64,000 nt of DNA from Coffea arabica (taxonomy: Eukaryota > Streptophyta > Magnoliopsida > Gentianales > Rubiaceae), in assembly GCF_036785885.1 (NCBI RefSeq), contig NC_092329.1, positions 8,370,001 to 8,434,000 of the forward strand, in the 5' to 3' direction. Shown here piece after piece: positions 36,366 to 48,409 of the stretch. Each line of letters begins with the position of its first letter. Position 1 is the first letter of the stretch. Made by a program: the position numbers and the translations under genes. The notes beneath the pieces were generated by a model. The model was not told the DNA's origin. It was given only the letters and a program-made list of their open reading frames with translations, and did not search any database.

Positions 36366-37128
36366 ATGGGTTCAGGAGCTGGCCGCATTTTTCACTATAG
36401 AAATCGACATCTCCTCACTTTTGTGCTCTTTCTTCTGATTACAAGATCGAACCCTTTTAAAATCATTGCTGAAGGTAAGTTCCTACTTTATCATTTCTCC
36501 AATTCTTTTAAAACCCTCTCAACGTTAGTATTTACAAGTGAATTTATTACTGAAGTCTCTGCTATCATTCACTTTATAGGCAGAGCAACTCCTAAATTGC
36601 AAGTTCAGAGCCTTGAAGCTAATCAGGTACTGAGCTTTTTCTTCTTTTACTGGTTCTGCAGAAGGGTGAAATTAACGTTTAGAATCGAACCCTCGTCTTA
36701 AAACTGTTAAAAATGAGAACAAAACTATATCCAATTTTCATTCAAGAAAATCCAGAGAGGATTCTTAATTAGTGGAATGTAATTTGTTGTTTGTTTTTGT
36801 GATCATTAAGGTCTTAAACAATTCTGACAATTTTCTTGTGTTTGTCGAAAATTGTGGATGGTGGTGGCAGAAGAGAGTTGAAGAGAAGGTTGTCATGGTG
36901 AGGTCTTTGATAGGATCAAGGCCACCAAGATGTGAGAGAAGATGCATGTCTTGTGGGCACTGTGAAGCAGTTCAAGTTCCAATTGTTCCCAGTCTAAAGC
37001 ACCAAAAAACAAGGAGCAATCAGTTCTTTGCAACACCTACTATAGCTTATTCAAGAGGTGATGATATCTCCAACTATAAGCCTATGTGTTGGAAGTGTAA
37101 ATGTGGCAACTTCATTTTCAATCCTTGA
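36366..37128 (+). CDS. EPFL2: EPFL2-type secreted cysteine-rich peptide precursor
   Basis: Ligand precursor of the EPIDERMAL PATTERNING FACTOR-like family. In Arabidopsis, EPFL2 acts through ERECTA-family receptors in leaf-margin and ovule patterning. Exons 36366-36474, 36580-36626 and 36871-37128, with GT-AG introns and matching phases, give 137 aa. A hydrophobic signal segment (HLLTFVLFLLI) lies at about residues 20-30. The C-terminal mature region has GSRPPRCERRC and ends WKCKCGNFIFNP, which identifies the EPFL2 branch, with a loop containing YSRGDD between. Cysteines are at 73, 77, 80, 83, 125, 128 and 130: seven, versus the six usual for this branch. Cys125 replaces the Ser I recall in the Arabidopsis protein. 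Confidence 0.92.
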
Positions 37129-37298
37129 TTGTATTTTTCAATTATTAGACCCAAAAAAAAAAAAAAAAAGGACCCACAAGTCAAGCCTTTTGTATGAAGA
37201 AAATAAGTTTCTTCACTTGTCTATATATGTAGTCTTGGGCAAAAATATTTAGTTCCGGCCTCTAATATGTGTTGTTCCCAAGCTTATATCAATTTGTA

Positions 37299-37400
37299 TA
37301 TCTAGTTTTGTAAGTGTTTTAGGATTCATTAATGCCCATTTATCTTTTAATTATTAATGTCAAGATCTATTTCCTACATATCCAACCATAAATGCACTTT
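37299..37400. repeat. Direct repeat flanking the Stowaway MITE, left copy
   Basis: Shares AAGTGTTTTAGGATTCATTA, a poly-pyrimidine ATTTATCTTTTAA-type stretch and AAATGCACTTT, in order, with 37816-37921 (AAGTGTTTTAGGAGTCATTA ... AAATGCACTTT). About 75-80% identical by eye. The pair lies on both sides of the MITE at 37463. Confidence 0.6.
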
Positions 37401-37462
37401 GTTGTTACATTCTTGTCAAGCTCCTGACAGTCAGTATGTACTGTTCCCCAGCTTATCAATTA

Positions 37463-37802
37463 CTTCCTCCCTTTTTGTACAACTGACGTTTAAGAAATTT
37501 GCTCTTAAGTACTTTTATTTGTCGTTTTACTATCCCCACGCAGCATTAATTATTTTTTCACAATTTTACCCTTTTATCTCTCTTTTCCAATACAGGGTTC
37601 TTAATTACTACTCCTAGTTAGTTTGCATTGCTTTTGACCTAGTAAAACAGCACCATTTAGTACTCTAGTGAGAGAAAACATGGGTGAATTGGATAATTAA
37701 TGAGGGTACAAAAGGAAAGTAGTGTATAGATTTAAACAATGAAAAACTTTTCTTAATTGGTGTGCAAAACCTTAAACGTCAGTTATAAAAAAAGGGAGGG
37801 AG
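37463..37802. mobile_element. Stowaway-type MITE
   Basis: Inverted ends CTTCCTCCCTTTTT / (complement) CTCCCTCCCTTTTT are followed by the inner match ACTGACGTTTAAG. A TA duplication sits at 37461-37462 and 37803-37804. CTCCCTCC ends with TA targets are the hallmark of Tc1/mariner-derived Stowaway elements. There is no coding sequence. Confidence 0.8.
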
Positions 37803-37815
37803 TACTAGTATATAT

Positions 37816-37921
37816 AGATAGCTTTGCAAGTGTTTTAGGAGTCATTAATCTCCTTTTTATCTGTTAAATATTAATGGCAAGAACTATTGCTACCTTATCC
37901 AAGAAATATTAAATGCACTTT
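37816..37921. repeat. Direct repeat flanking the Stowaway MITE, right copy
   Basis: Partner of 37299-37400 (same landmarks in the same order). It indicates an older local duplication before or around the MITE insertion. Confidence 0.6.
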
Positions 37922-38703
37922 TTCCTTGCAATTTCTATTTATATTCTTGAACTTCAAGCATGATCACCAATTTGTAAATCCCACATGCACGCGTTGAATC
38001 ATCCAAATTCACGCCTGATCAAAAGTTGATGATTCTCAAATATTTGTCTCAAGTGAACGATAAACATCATGGCAAGATCATTATTCTGAATGATTAGAGA
38101 ATTGATGATTCCCCAAGTAATTAATAGTGGATAATTGCCAAATGGATCACTGTCCCAGTACAAATGGAACCACTTTTTGGGAGCTGTAAAAGGAAAAGAA
38201 TGAGGCATAGGACTGAGGAAGGGGCATTTTTTTTGGAGGGGGAGTTTTGTTTGATATATTATTAATGTCTTAATCAAGATGTTTAGTACAATCAAGAATG
38301 GATGGGAATGTGAGGATATTGGAATTGAAATGGAGATTTGGTAGGAGTACTATTTTTAATGCGATAGAGATGTGAGAGTATCAACCATGTCAGTTTTGCA
38401 GTCCTGTTTTCGTATCATACAAGATTTTCATATATAAATATTTTTTGCATCAGAATTCAGAAAAAGAGCTCCTGAGTTCTGAGTCCTCTCCTGCAGGCCT
38501 CCTCGAATGGATAAATCTATGGGTCTGCTTGGACGCTAGCTGCTCTTACTGCTACTGCCTCATTTCCTTCTTTGATATATTATTCCTATCACTACAGTTT
38601 TTCTTGACACCCTACATGATTACTATAAGAGTGAATTTCACAGTTTGGTTTGTGAATAGAAGGGACAAACCAATGGATGTTGGCGCAAGTGGAAGGAATT
38701 TAA
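37922..38703. other. Intergenic, no gene recognised
   Basis: AT-rich, without supported exons or clear repeats. Confidence 0.3.
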
Positions 38704-38850
38704 GGTTGTGTTTGGATTGTATTTTTCGTCATTTTTCATGAAAAAATTACTGTAGCGATTTGATATATGTGAGGGCAAAAGGCGATAGGAAAATGTGATT
38801 ACAGAAAATGATAATATTTTCCGACGGAAACAAACAATCCAAGCATGGCC
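38704..38850. mobile_element. PIF/Harbinger-like (Tourist-type) MITE
   Basis: Inverted ends GGTTGTGTTTGGATTGT and (complement) GGCCATGCTTGGATTGT match at 12 of 17 positions. TAA is present outside each end. Size (147 bp) and end sequence fit Tourist-type MITEs. The interior holds a TACTGTAGCGATTTG phrase. Confidence 0.55.
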
Positions 38851-39010
38851 TAAGTCCTTGACAGTGTCTTGGTTCGAAACCTATTAGAATGAAGAGAATA
38901 ATGGGAGAACTTCTCCTATAAGGGGTTAAATTCGATTCGAACAAAATTAGTCGCAAATTGTAAGTAAAATAGATGGACATTTGCAACTTATAAAAAAAAG
39001 AAGAAGAAGG
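38851..39010 (+). repeat. Possible SINE-derived sequence
   Basis: A box-B-like GGTTCGAAACC lies near 38872, followed about 110 bases later by an A-rich tail (AAAAAAAAGAAGAAGAAGG near 38991). No box A or target duplication was settled. Confidence 0.3.
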
Positions 39011-40090
39011 ATAGGAGGGACAACATTTAGCTAGTTCCAATTGCTAAATGTATATATATGTTAGGTAAGTGAGAGATTTTAAATCTAATACCTCTTAGTT
39101 ACAATTCCTTTCACCAATTCCTTTCACCTGACTACATAATCCAACCCTTGTATATGAAAGGATAGTAAAGTTAGTTACACTCGTAGTATTTCTAAAACAG
39201 TACTATAAAGTATTATATCCTATTGATCCTAATTAGTGGGGGAATTTAGGCACCTAGTACAATTTTTGACGCATCAATGTTACTAATTATCGTTACCTAT
39301 GTAATTTTTGACGCATCAATTTTAGGCACCTTGTGACCATATTCATGCTCAAGATCGACTCGATAAATTCTAAGGATAGTTTGTTCTTTTCATATAAATG
39401 ATTCATGACTGAGGAAAAAATATGGGAAGATATAAAATGTAGACAATCGACCCCATTATCACTGTAGAAGTTGCTAATTTTCCAGTTATCCTTCTCAAAA
39501 GCGAGGCAGTGAAACTTTTTAAAAAAAAAAAATTTGTGAAAGCGTTGTGAAACAGGTTTGAAGAAATATAAATGTTGAATTGGATTGGACAGAAAGAGAA
39601 TAATAGATGGTTAAGGAAAGATGGGCCCAAATTTCAACTCGTTGGGCAGTTGCCTGAGCCTTAACAGTAGTCAGCCCAGGATCCAAAAGTGGGTTGCTCC
39701 GATTTGGACTCCGTTATGGATAGTTCCAGCCTGATTCAATTTGCACTTTGGGTGTCTACGTACTTGAAAAAAAATGTAAAGAGAGAGAGAGAAGAAGAAG
39801 AAGAAGATGTACTTGAAAGGCAAACCAATCCCAAAAAAAAAAAAATGCAAAAGGCCAAAGTGCAATAGCTGAGAGATCTTTCTTTGTCTTAAAATAAATT
39901 TTCATTTGCACCATGATACCGTCTTTATTCTTCTTCTAAAGCACATAAAATTGCTAACTTTGAATTGAAAATATCTAGTTGAAAGAATAGAGCAGCCTTT
40001 ATTCTCTTTGTCCATTATTATCAAATATGGGTTACGTTTGGACTAAGAAATTTGAGGAAATATTTGAAATCATCCCAAATCTCTTTAGGT
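39011..40090. other. Intergenic, no gene recognised
   Basis: AT-rich sequence. It includes a (GA)/(GAA) stretch at about 39780-39807 and two A-runs. No supported exons. Confidence 0.3.
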
Positions 40091-40230
40091 TGTTTGGATT
40101 ACGTGGAAGATATCTGCCTCGATCATTTATCAATTATTTAAATATATTTTTATATAATTATTTAAATACATTTAAACACTAAAATAATTGATGAATTACA
40201 GTTTCAAATACCTCCTAAGTAATCCAAACA
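40091..40230. mobile_element. Short MITE with 12-bp perfect TIRs
   Basis: TGTTTGGATTAC (40091-40102) and its exact complement GTAATCCAAACA (40219-40230) bound a 140-bp, very AT-rich segment with self-complementary ATTTAAATA phrases. The superfamily is uncertain (hAT or Harbinger). Confidence 0.55.
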
Positions 40231-40423
40231 GTATAAACATATTTGGAAGGATATAAAATCCTTCATAAATCCCTCAATTCGCCTCACCAACCATTTTGCC
40301 ACAAAATTCTAGAGAAGTGATTTAAAAAAAAAAAAGGGTCTCCAAATATCCAAAAGAGAAAAAAATCATAGAAAGCCGTACTACCTATACACATTTACGA
40401 ATGAATGACATCTCAAAGTCTCT

Positions 40424-40577
40424 CAGAGCCACCGAGGTTGGTCTAGTGGAATTGGTTTAACGATAAGAGGAGGGTTTTTAAAATTCTTTTTGCTACCAGA
40501 TTTAGGATTCGAATTAGGGGTAAGAAAGGCGCCAGAGAGGATGGAAGGTAAACAAAAATTATATATATAAAAAAAAA
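40424..40577 (+). mobile_element. tRNA-derived SINE with 16-bp target duplication
   Basis: Box-A-like GGTTGGTCTAGTGGAATTGG (about 40436-40455) and box-B-like GGATTCGAATTAGG (about 40504) are followed by an A/T tail ending in an A-run. GACATCTCAAAGTCTC (40408-40423) and GACACCTCAAAGTCTC (40578-40593) flank it, a 16-bp duplication with one mismatch. No protein is encoded; such elements move using LINE machinery. Confidence 0.8.
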
Positions 40578-40593
40578 GACACCTCAAAGTCTC

Positions 40594-42466
40594 ATACCAC
40601 GAATTACATTAAATTCAAGTAAATGTAAGGCATGTTTATGGTTCAACAAATTATATCAAACCAATCCATCCCATCCAAGCACTCGCTAAACCAAAAAAAT
40701 ATGGTCACTAGTCACTCACCTTGGTCGCTACGCATTGCTTGGGACAAGAACTGAAATGAACTCGACAACAAAATATTGGCACCAGTACAACACTTTGGGC
40801 TGGATAGCAAAAGACAGCCTAATTTAATTTGCTAAACTATACCATAAGTGTGTGTGTGTGTGCAACTGGTGGTGAGTCGGTAAAGCAGAATCCTACGATT
40901 CCCAATGCCTAATCATAAACCCCACGGCATAAGCATTTTGTTGGGCGGTTTGTTACAAGATGCGCTAATGGCCAAATAGAAAGAAGCCATTTTTCCACGT
41001 ACATTTATTGAGAGCTTTCTCTATCGTAGATTACTGTAGGTGCTCTATGATCGACACGGATGGATAAAGCTGAGCTGCATTGGTTTTGTCTTCCTGCTGC
41101 TACTGGTACTAGCATTGTATTGTACCTTTTTTGTGTCGGAACCATAACAAGCCTATCTTATTCTACACAGAGAAGCTGCTAGCAGGCATACAAACTCGAT
41201 CAAATCTAAAAGATATTTTTTTTTTTTGTCGTAATGATAATATTTTTATAATTTAATTTTCTTTTTTTTTTTTACAAAAAAGCCTAACGGATATATATAT
41301 ATCTGACTCTAAAACATAGAGTGTTCCGACATTTCTTTTAAATAGGAATTAGTAAGTACCTGGATAGATGGGGTTATAACGTTTCACCTACAGCGTAAAT
41401 ATCTTTTTTTGGTGGTCATTGAACCAAAAAACTAGGTGGTTAGTATATTGTTTTTTACCTTGGCCACCATAAATAATAATGATAGCAATAAAAACGGCAC
41501 CGACACATCCGTCCTCCATCACCTTATTAACTCCTTACCAAAATATCTCATAAATTCAACCAGTGCAGTACATGTGACTGCAACTTAATTAAGTATCATT
41601 AGTAGCATTATTTTCCACACGCATTCTCACTCGCCTGCAAGTGCAACAGCCTAGTTGCTTTACTGGTATGTTCTTTCGTAGCAGTTTATTTGGTTTACAG
41701 TAGTTTATCGTAATCTTGCTTTGTTATATATGGAATGGAACCCTTAGTGGCTAGTTGCTGTTTTTTTGGGATGGTTGGAATTCTTTGAAGCAATCTTTCT
41801 TGAGGTAGGGCGTCATCTCCGGAATCTGCTTATCAAGAACTTTATAAGATTGTTGTCTGGCTAGGAATGTAAATCTTTGTTGATCTGGTCAATTAGTTTC
41901 TCTATCTCTCCAATGAAGTTTGTGTAAGTTGTGTGCTTTTTTGTTCCTTGCCAGTGAGTTGCGTTCATTTTGTTTTGAAGAGGATTTCAATGGACCTTGT
42001 TTCTCTCTTAGCATTACTGCATAAATGCAGGAATCGATAGTTGTTGTTGTGATTGGTATTTAACCACCCCCCGGATTCTGCAGCAAGCACTGAATTTGAC
42101 TGAAGTCTGGTTGGTGGCTATCTATGTCAAATTCAGTTTCCAGCTAAGGTTTACATTGCAATTGACAAATTTTTCTCCAACCTCTTCCCTGCTTGTGATG
42201 TGCATCAATTAGTTGAGAAGAATGTGCTTGTACCCAAAGAAAAGGGGGGCGGGGGAGTTTCTTTGATGTTTTACAATACTTTTATGAATTCCGTACTACT
42301 TAGATATCGTAAAAAAAATAAAATAAAATAATTGTGTGCAAGTTTCTGATTACAGTCTATATGTTTTCTTGACACATTTCCACTAACTGGATGTAGTATA
42401 TTTGGGTGGTGATACAGGGGAAACTCCGGCAAATCAAATGTTCTAGGTTAAGGTGGAAGTATTAAG
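40594..42466. other. Intergenic / 5' region of the small membrane protein gene
   Basis: No exon is supported with certainty. A (TG)n run lies at about 40850-40861. From about 41600 the sequence becomes less AT-rich, and GTATGTTC near 41665 could be a 5' UTR donor for the gene at 42473. Confidence 0.3.
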
Positions 42467-42472
42467 TTGATA

Positions 42473-42901
42473 ATGTTGAAGCAATCATCTAGTAGGAACC
42501 AAAGAGTGAAAGGGTCCAAATTGAAGCTAGCTCTTCAGATATGTTTACTGCTTGCCATATGCATTTGGTTGCTTTATCAAGCCAAGCAATTCAATGCCAG
42601 GAAGGTAGCTTTGGTGGAGAGCTCCGAAGTTGCAGCTGAAGAAGGGAAAATTGGGTATCCATTATTGAAGATGGGGAGGAAGAATCTTAATCCTAGACTA
42701 GACGAACTAGCTGCAGAGTTTCGGAGAAATCAGGATGATGAGCTCGAATTTGAGGATGAAGAAAACAAGTTCCAGGGGAACGAGGAAGATGAGATTGCAG
42801 GTGGAAACGGTGACATGAGTGTTACCAGCCAGGAAAAGATTGAAGAAGGAGAGCATGAGCAATTAGAGGATTTGATTGATGAAGATGACAAGGAGGAATA
42901 G
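42473..42901 (+). CDS. Small acidic single-pass membrane protein
   Basis: 142 aa from the ATG of MLKQSSSRNQRVKGSKLK. A basic head (residues 1-18) is followed by one hydrophobic segment, LALQICLLLAICIWLLYQA (about 19-37), then a tail dominated by Glu and Asp (about 90-142, ending EDDKEE). This is a type II signal-anchor arrangement. It resembles a plant family of uncharacterised proteins with a KQSSSRNQR start, one transmembrane helix and a long acidic tail. I know no function. Relatives are often longer, so this tail may be shortened; see the open frame after it. Confidence 0.72.
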   Translation: MLKQSSSRNQRVKGSKLKLALQICLLLAICIWLLYQAKQFNARKVALVESSEVAAEEGKIGYPLLKMGRKNLNPRLDELAAEFRRNQDDELEFEDEENKFQGNEEDEIAGGNGDMSVTSQEKIEEGEHEQLEDLIDEDDKEE

Positions 42902-43137
42902 GTTAGTGTTGGAAGTGACTAAAAGGTTGCATGTAAACGGAATTATAGTATACCTATATATCTTGGAATGAAGTGATTATGCTTGAAAGCTTGATTAGAG
43001 AATAAAGCAGAAACATTAAATGGTTCCAAATGCAGGTATCTTTTGAGGTTCAACATCAAAAAAAGAAACAGTAGCTTTAGTAGAGGAAGAAGTTAGGTAC
43101 GAAAATTTGGAAGAATCAATAATTAGCTGGAAAAATA

Positions 43138-43587
43138 TTGCAACAACAAGATCCGGGCTCTGATATAAAGTTTGGAATAAAGAGCTATGTGAAAGTTGCA
43201 CTTGCTGACAAACAACATGCCAATGGAAGGAATCCAGAATCCATTTATCCTTACAGCTGTTCATCAGTTAATATATCAGCAGAAACAGCAGGGATATATC
43301 ATAAAACACAAGTGGGAATGGGAAAAGATCTGACTGCACCAGAAGATACACCGTCCTCTCTTTCAACTTGCAATTGCCAACCAGTCCACTGTGTTATAAT
43401 ACCATCTCTTTTAGAACTTTCCACGAGAAGATATCATAATACTCCAGAGTCCAGAGCCCTGCACCTAAATGGAGGTAAGATTCAGCGTAGATACTTCTTG
43501 AACCCTCTTGTGGCTTTGAGCTGTGGTGTTTGGAAATCTTACTGTTGGATCACTACTGAGTATTTAGGATTACCTTCTTGTTATTAA
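43138..43587 (+). other. Open frame downstream of the acidic membrane protein
   Basis: A 149-codon open stretch without an early ATG (the first usable ATG is about a third of the way in), beginning QQQDPGSDIKFG. Composition is plausible (Ser/Thr-rich, several Cys), but I recognise no domain. It may be 3' UTR, a remnant of a longer tail of the preceding gene, or chance. Confidence 0.25.
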
Positions 43588-44845
43588 AAGTGCATTGGTG
43601 TTGTATAATGTAGAGAAGGCGGCTTGAGATAGTAAATATTAGAATTGAGGTTCTTAGAGAAGAATAAAGTAGCAGTGCTCAACTTCGTATTGGCTGGCTG
43701 ATCTATAAGCACCTTGAAACCAAGAATTCTAGCACTTTAATGAAGGATTTATTATATTCCAAGTTACCAACATAAAGCGTCCTTGTGTCCTTGAAACGAC
43801 ATGAAATTGTCTTTTTTAGACTTCAAATTGTGTTTGCTTATTTGTCATCTCGACAGAAAGTGTCTTGATTTCAGGTGGCTCATCCGACCGGATAAACCAA
43901 AGAAAATATAAAAAGAATTTGTGGATCAGGAGAAAAGAAGATGGCAGATCACTTTTGATTGTACCTAGTAACATAAATTCAAATTATACACATGATATAT
44001 ATCCAAACTTGTTAGTATAAAAAAAATAAAAAAAAATTCACTACGCGGTCAGCGCCTGAAAAGTTAATCCATGGAACAACGACATTTTCCTGATTTCAAG
44101 CCCAAGAGTAGATTTGACGTTTTTAACTTTCTCAACAATTTTGAGCGGCTGAATATACAGTTTAAGAAATGAAACATCTCTAGATAGGATTGCTTGCTAA
44201 TTTAAAGTGGATCATCATTATAATCCTTTTAGACTAATTGCAACGTCCTGTGCTGGTTATATTCCATATATTCATGCAGCATAAAATCATGATCTTTGAT
44301 TAGTTTATCCCCTTAAACATTATTACCCTGCTGCCGGGAGTGTACTTGGGCTTGAACATATTACACTTCACCACAAGCCCAAGCCCAAGAATCTGATCCA
44401 GACTTGATGGTAGACTTGTGACATAAAATCATGATGAAGGCATTGGAGATCTACAGAGTTCATAAACTGCAAATTCATCAACTACCACCAAAACAAATCA
44501 TGATTCCCTACTTGATTAACGCCCATCAATGTTTGACTAAAGAACAATATGGCCCCCAATTGTCGCAAGATATCAGAAAAAATGTTGAAGGACCACGAGT
44601 ACAGAAAGAATAATTAACGCCAACAAGGTTATCCAAAGAAGGGATGCAAAAAGATGATGAGATTGAAAGCTGAATGCCAAGAAACACCCAATATCAAAGA
44701 TTCTTTGAGAGCTGAACCATCAAAGCTACTTTACCCAGCCATAGCCATGACGTATTTCCTTCAGCAACTAAGATAAAGCACAGAGCAAGTAACTTGAACT
44801 CATCTGCTTCATGTGCAGAATAATAGCTTCTGATGCATCACAGCT
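43588..44845. other. Intergenic, no gene recognised
   Basis: No supported exon. The last 200 or so bases are probably the 3' UTR of ERG28 (minus strand). Confidence 0.35.
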
Positions 44846-47518
44846 CTACTTATTCTTAGTCTTCGCCGGCTGATGTGCATTCCATTGCAATAGCATCCAT
44901 ATTATGGATGTGCCTGTAATAACCGAACAACTTCAGTTTGAGAAAACTAACGCTACAAGTACATCAGGTGAATAAACTTGACAAGCAATTGAAGTACTAG
45001 CATGCTGATTGGAAAAATGATCAACTGTAACTATTTCAAGAAATGAAACCATCCTGCACGAAGAAGTTATCACATAATGCTCACAGAAAATGTGTTTCAA
45101 ATAGCCTCAGAAAGAATCTGAATCTCTATTAGGCCTATGCTTGGCATTATCATTTCTTGTTACATCATTTTCCATTTTTATAGAAATCGTCATTCATGCT
45201 GGAACAGCAGAAATAAATCACTTGACCAGCAGCAGCCAGCTCATCCTACCAATACTTGTCAGACCAGCAGAATTAAATAGGCAAGCAAAGATATTTTATA
45301 TGAGTTTCCGAAACAAGAATGAGGATACACAACATTCAGTTACAATTATGGGAAGCGCTATTCCACATCCAAGGCAGACACAAGCTTAATTTCTTGTTCC
45401 ATTCTGCTCAGTTTCAGGTCACATACAAAATACATTGAAAACAAAATGTAGTGGTGACAAAATATGGTATTTTGAACAAATAGTTAGCGGTATAATGAGA
45501 AATGAATCTGTTGCTCATTCCTTTGAGGGATAGGACAGGCAGAACATTCTTCAAATCTTCTTCTGTGGAATAGAGGATTAATGAAGCGGAATCCGACTTA
45601 AATCTCAACATGTCAAACAAAAGGCAAATTTTTATCAAGATGGTGAAAATGGAGCGAAGAAGGACCTCAAGTAATTTCATTCAATAATTTCTCTGGTTAC
45701 CATTGTTCACAGATAATGGAGTATAAACATTCAGAAGAAGTTATAGAATCCCGAAAATAACCTATTTCAATCTTCTCAAACTTCAAAATTATGGCCTCCT
45801 AGGGGAAACTAAAAAGATTGAAAAAAAAAATTTACACGATTTAAAGATATTCAAGAAGCAAAAATACCAAGATTGCAGAATATTTCAAGCAAAATACGCA
45901 ATTGCATAGAAGATCAAGCAGAAATTGATGATATTTCAGACGAGCATTGTATAGCCAGAAGTACCTGCAAAGATGCCAACAGTTGTAAGGTTCCCAATGG
46001 CCATGGTATGATATATCAGGTACTCGGTCAAGAAATGACCAAAGGCATAGATGAAGGATAAGAATGTTGCCAAATACAATGGCTTATTGTCAAGGTTAAA
46101 TGCACAAAGAATGCAGAGGGTGCATGTCAATAGTGTCCAAATCCCAAATGTCCTTCCATGAACTTCAGTCACTACAGAAGAATACAAGACATTTTACATT
46201 TTAATTAGGAAGATGCTCTAACTTCAAACCACTCACAAAAGTACACATTTTTAAATAAATCTTTCGAAATATAGCATATTACCAATCACATCAAGAAAAG
46301 CATGTGAATATAAAAACATTTGAATTTGCTGGTTAACAGGTCCATCTCCTAGAGAATTTCTAGTAGACTGCTAACCTAATGCTTAAGCATATAAGTTTAC
46401 AGTGACAGCAGACCATTTACAAAAAGCCTTTTTCTTTGTTCAGACCTGCATTCCATATTGAAACCCATACAAAGTTGCAAAATGTTGCAGTCAGAGCTCA
46501 AATTCTGTTGCCCTACCAAAGCTGAATTGTTGTACTCAAGGAAGTGATTGTATTCTTCTTAGACTACATGACATTGAACAAAAGCATTGGCATTCTTTCA
46601 AATCAAATAATTAAGTCCATCGTCCATGACTCAATTAAGTTTCTGGCACCACTCCATGCTCTATCTCAATAGCCCTTTTTTTAGTATTACAAAAACTCTC
46701 AGCATTTTAATTTCGTCAACATCAGACATCTTATGGTTAAAACCAATCGTCACAATACCATCCACTCATCCACTATCTTAAAGTAAATCAATCATTTGTC
46801 CCTCTAGGATTAGACTAAGAAGGATCATGAACTAAGAAATAGACGCACAAAGACCAATTTGGTTCAGACAATTTCACTGCATAGGGAAATTAGTGAAGCC
46901 CAGAAAAACGTTCAAAATATAATTTTCCAGTGAAGATCAATTCTTTGAATGAAAGCCGCTGATACAACATAATTCTTCCAGCAAGTAGTAGTCCTATTCC
47001 ATTACGAGGGGAAACAAAATCCCGGTAAATCAGCAAAAGCAAATGAAGGAAAAGAAATCCCAGTACAGAATCAAGAAGCTTTTAGCACGGAGGAAACATT
47101 CACTCCCTACACAAGGCGTAACTGAAGGGATTTGACTCTTTTGGGATCTCAAGGAAAAATATACTACTGTCACGGGTTCTTTAATTTCCCAAAACGAAAT
47201 CACATCACAATCCCAAGAAGGAGCTGAATTTGTACGTAAATTCAAGCACTAGTATTATATGATTCACGAAATCATGCTGACCAAAATGTACACTACAGTT
47301 TGCACGATCCCAATAAATGGGAATCACAAGTGTGATCTCTTGTGAAATGTGTAAATGACAAAGTAAGTAAAGAACAAGAGTGGCGCTATGCTATTTGCTT
47401 AACTGGTTGTCTGAGAGAAAACGGCGAGGCGTAGAGCCCAAATATCCACGAATCCGAACCATACCGATGCCAACCGAAGTGAACCCACTAACATTAACCA
47501 CCATCCCAGTAGTTTCAT
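44846..47518 (-). CDS. ERG28: ERG28 homologue, sterol C4-demethylation scaffold
   Basis: Small ER membrane protein that tethers the sterol C4-demethylation enzymes. Exons 47404-47518, 45965-46171 and 44846-44913 join in matching phases to give 129 aa, the same length as the Arabidopsis protein as I recall it. It starts MKLLGWWLMLVGSLRLASVW. Exon 2 has the highly conserved TEVHGRTFG, LCAFNLDNKPLYLATF and FGHFLTEYLIYHTM. Exon 3 reads TSIIWMLLQWNAHQPAKT and ends in basic residues (KTKNK), an ER-retention-like tail. Four hydrophobic segments are visible. Intron 1 is 1.2 kb and intron 2 about 1.05 kb; neither holds a recognisable gene. Confidence 0.92.
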
Positions 47519-48409
47519 CTCCTCTTTCCTCCTTTTTTTTTCTTCTTCTTTTAATTTTTTTTTTCCCTCTTTTCCTTTTCCCGTTTCTGGCCGCTGCTGC
47601 CCTGGGTCTGTGGCTACGCTCGTGTGAGAACTGAGTAACTGTAAAGTAGTAGTACTTCAGCTGCTTCTTTTCTAAAGTTACTTCGTAGACTAGAATCTAG
47701 ATTTGCTTTTCCTTGCTGGAATTAAAGTTGTTGACTTTTATCAGTTATTTTTTTGTAGGCCTTGTCAAAGTGGGCTTGAAGTCTACTTATGAGACAAATA
47801 TTTGTGTGTGTATATATATATGTCTATGGTATTGGATCCATTTGGGACTTGGCCCATCTCAATTTACATCAATTTCTTGCTAACCTTTTACCCTCAATTA
47901 AAAAAAAAGTTTTTTTTTGCAAAATTCAAGTAATGGGCTTGTTTTACTTTATTTTTATAAATTTGGTACTGGAATTAGGTTATGCCATTTAAAAATCCCC
48001 AACCAGATGCCATTCACCACAAGGTGTGAATTTGGAATTTGATTTTTGATTATGGTCACTTTTTACACCTTGCTTGGGAGGTGAGAATAGGGGGCAAGAG
48101 AAAAGATTCAGTAATCATTTATCTCTCCTTTGCGAGTTAAATCGAGGAAGAAAAGCAATCAAATGAAGGAGGGCCAAATTGCTTCCAAACTTAAAATAGC
48201 TTTACTTCCATAGTTGGAAAGAGATGGGAGGGAACAAAAAAGGACAATAGGTATAATTTCTGACGTATCCATTATTACTAATGAATGTGAGAGTTGATTC
48301 TATGTTCCTTTACAAAATACTAAAAGAGAGGGAAAAAAATGGAAACATAGAATGGAACAAAAAATTTTTTTATCTTATCTATTTATACTACGATAGATCA
48401 TTTTTGTAT
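47519..48409. other. Intergenic upstream of ERG28
   Basis: Pyrimidine-rich on the plus strand just upstream of the ERG28 start (a purine-rich 5' UTR on the coding strand). A short (TA)n lies near 47811-47820. No other gene supported. Confidence 0.35.
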
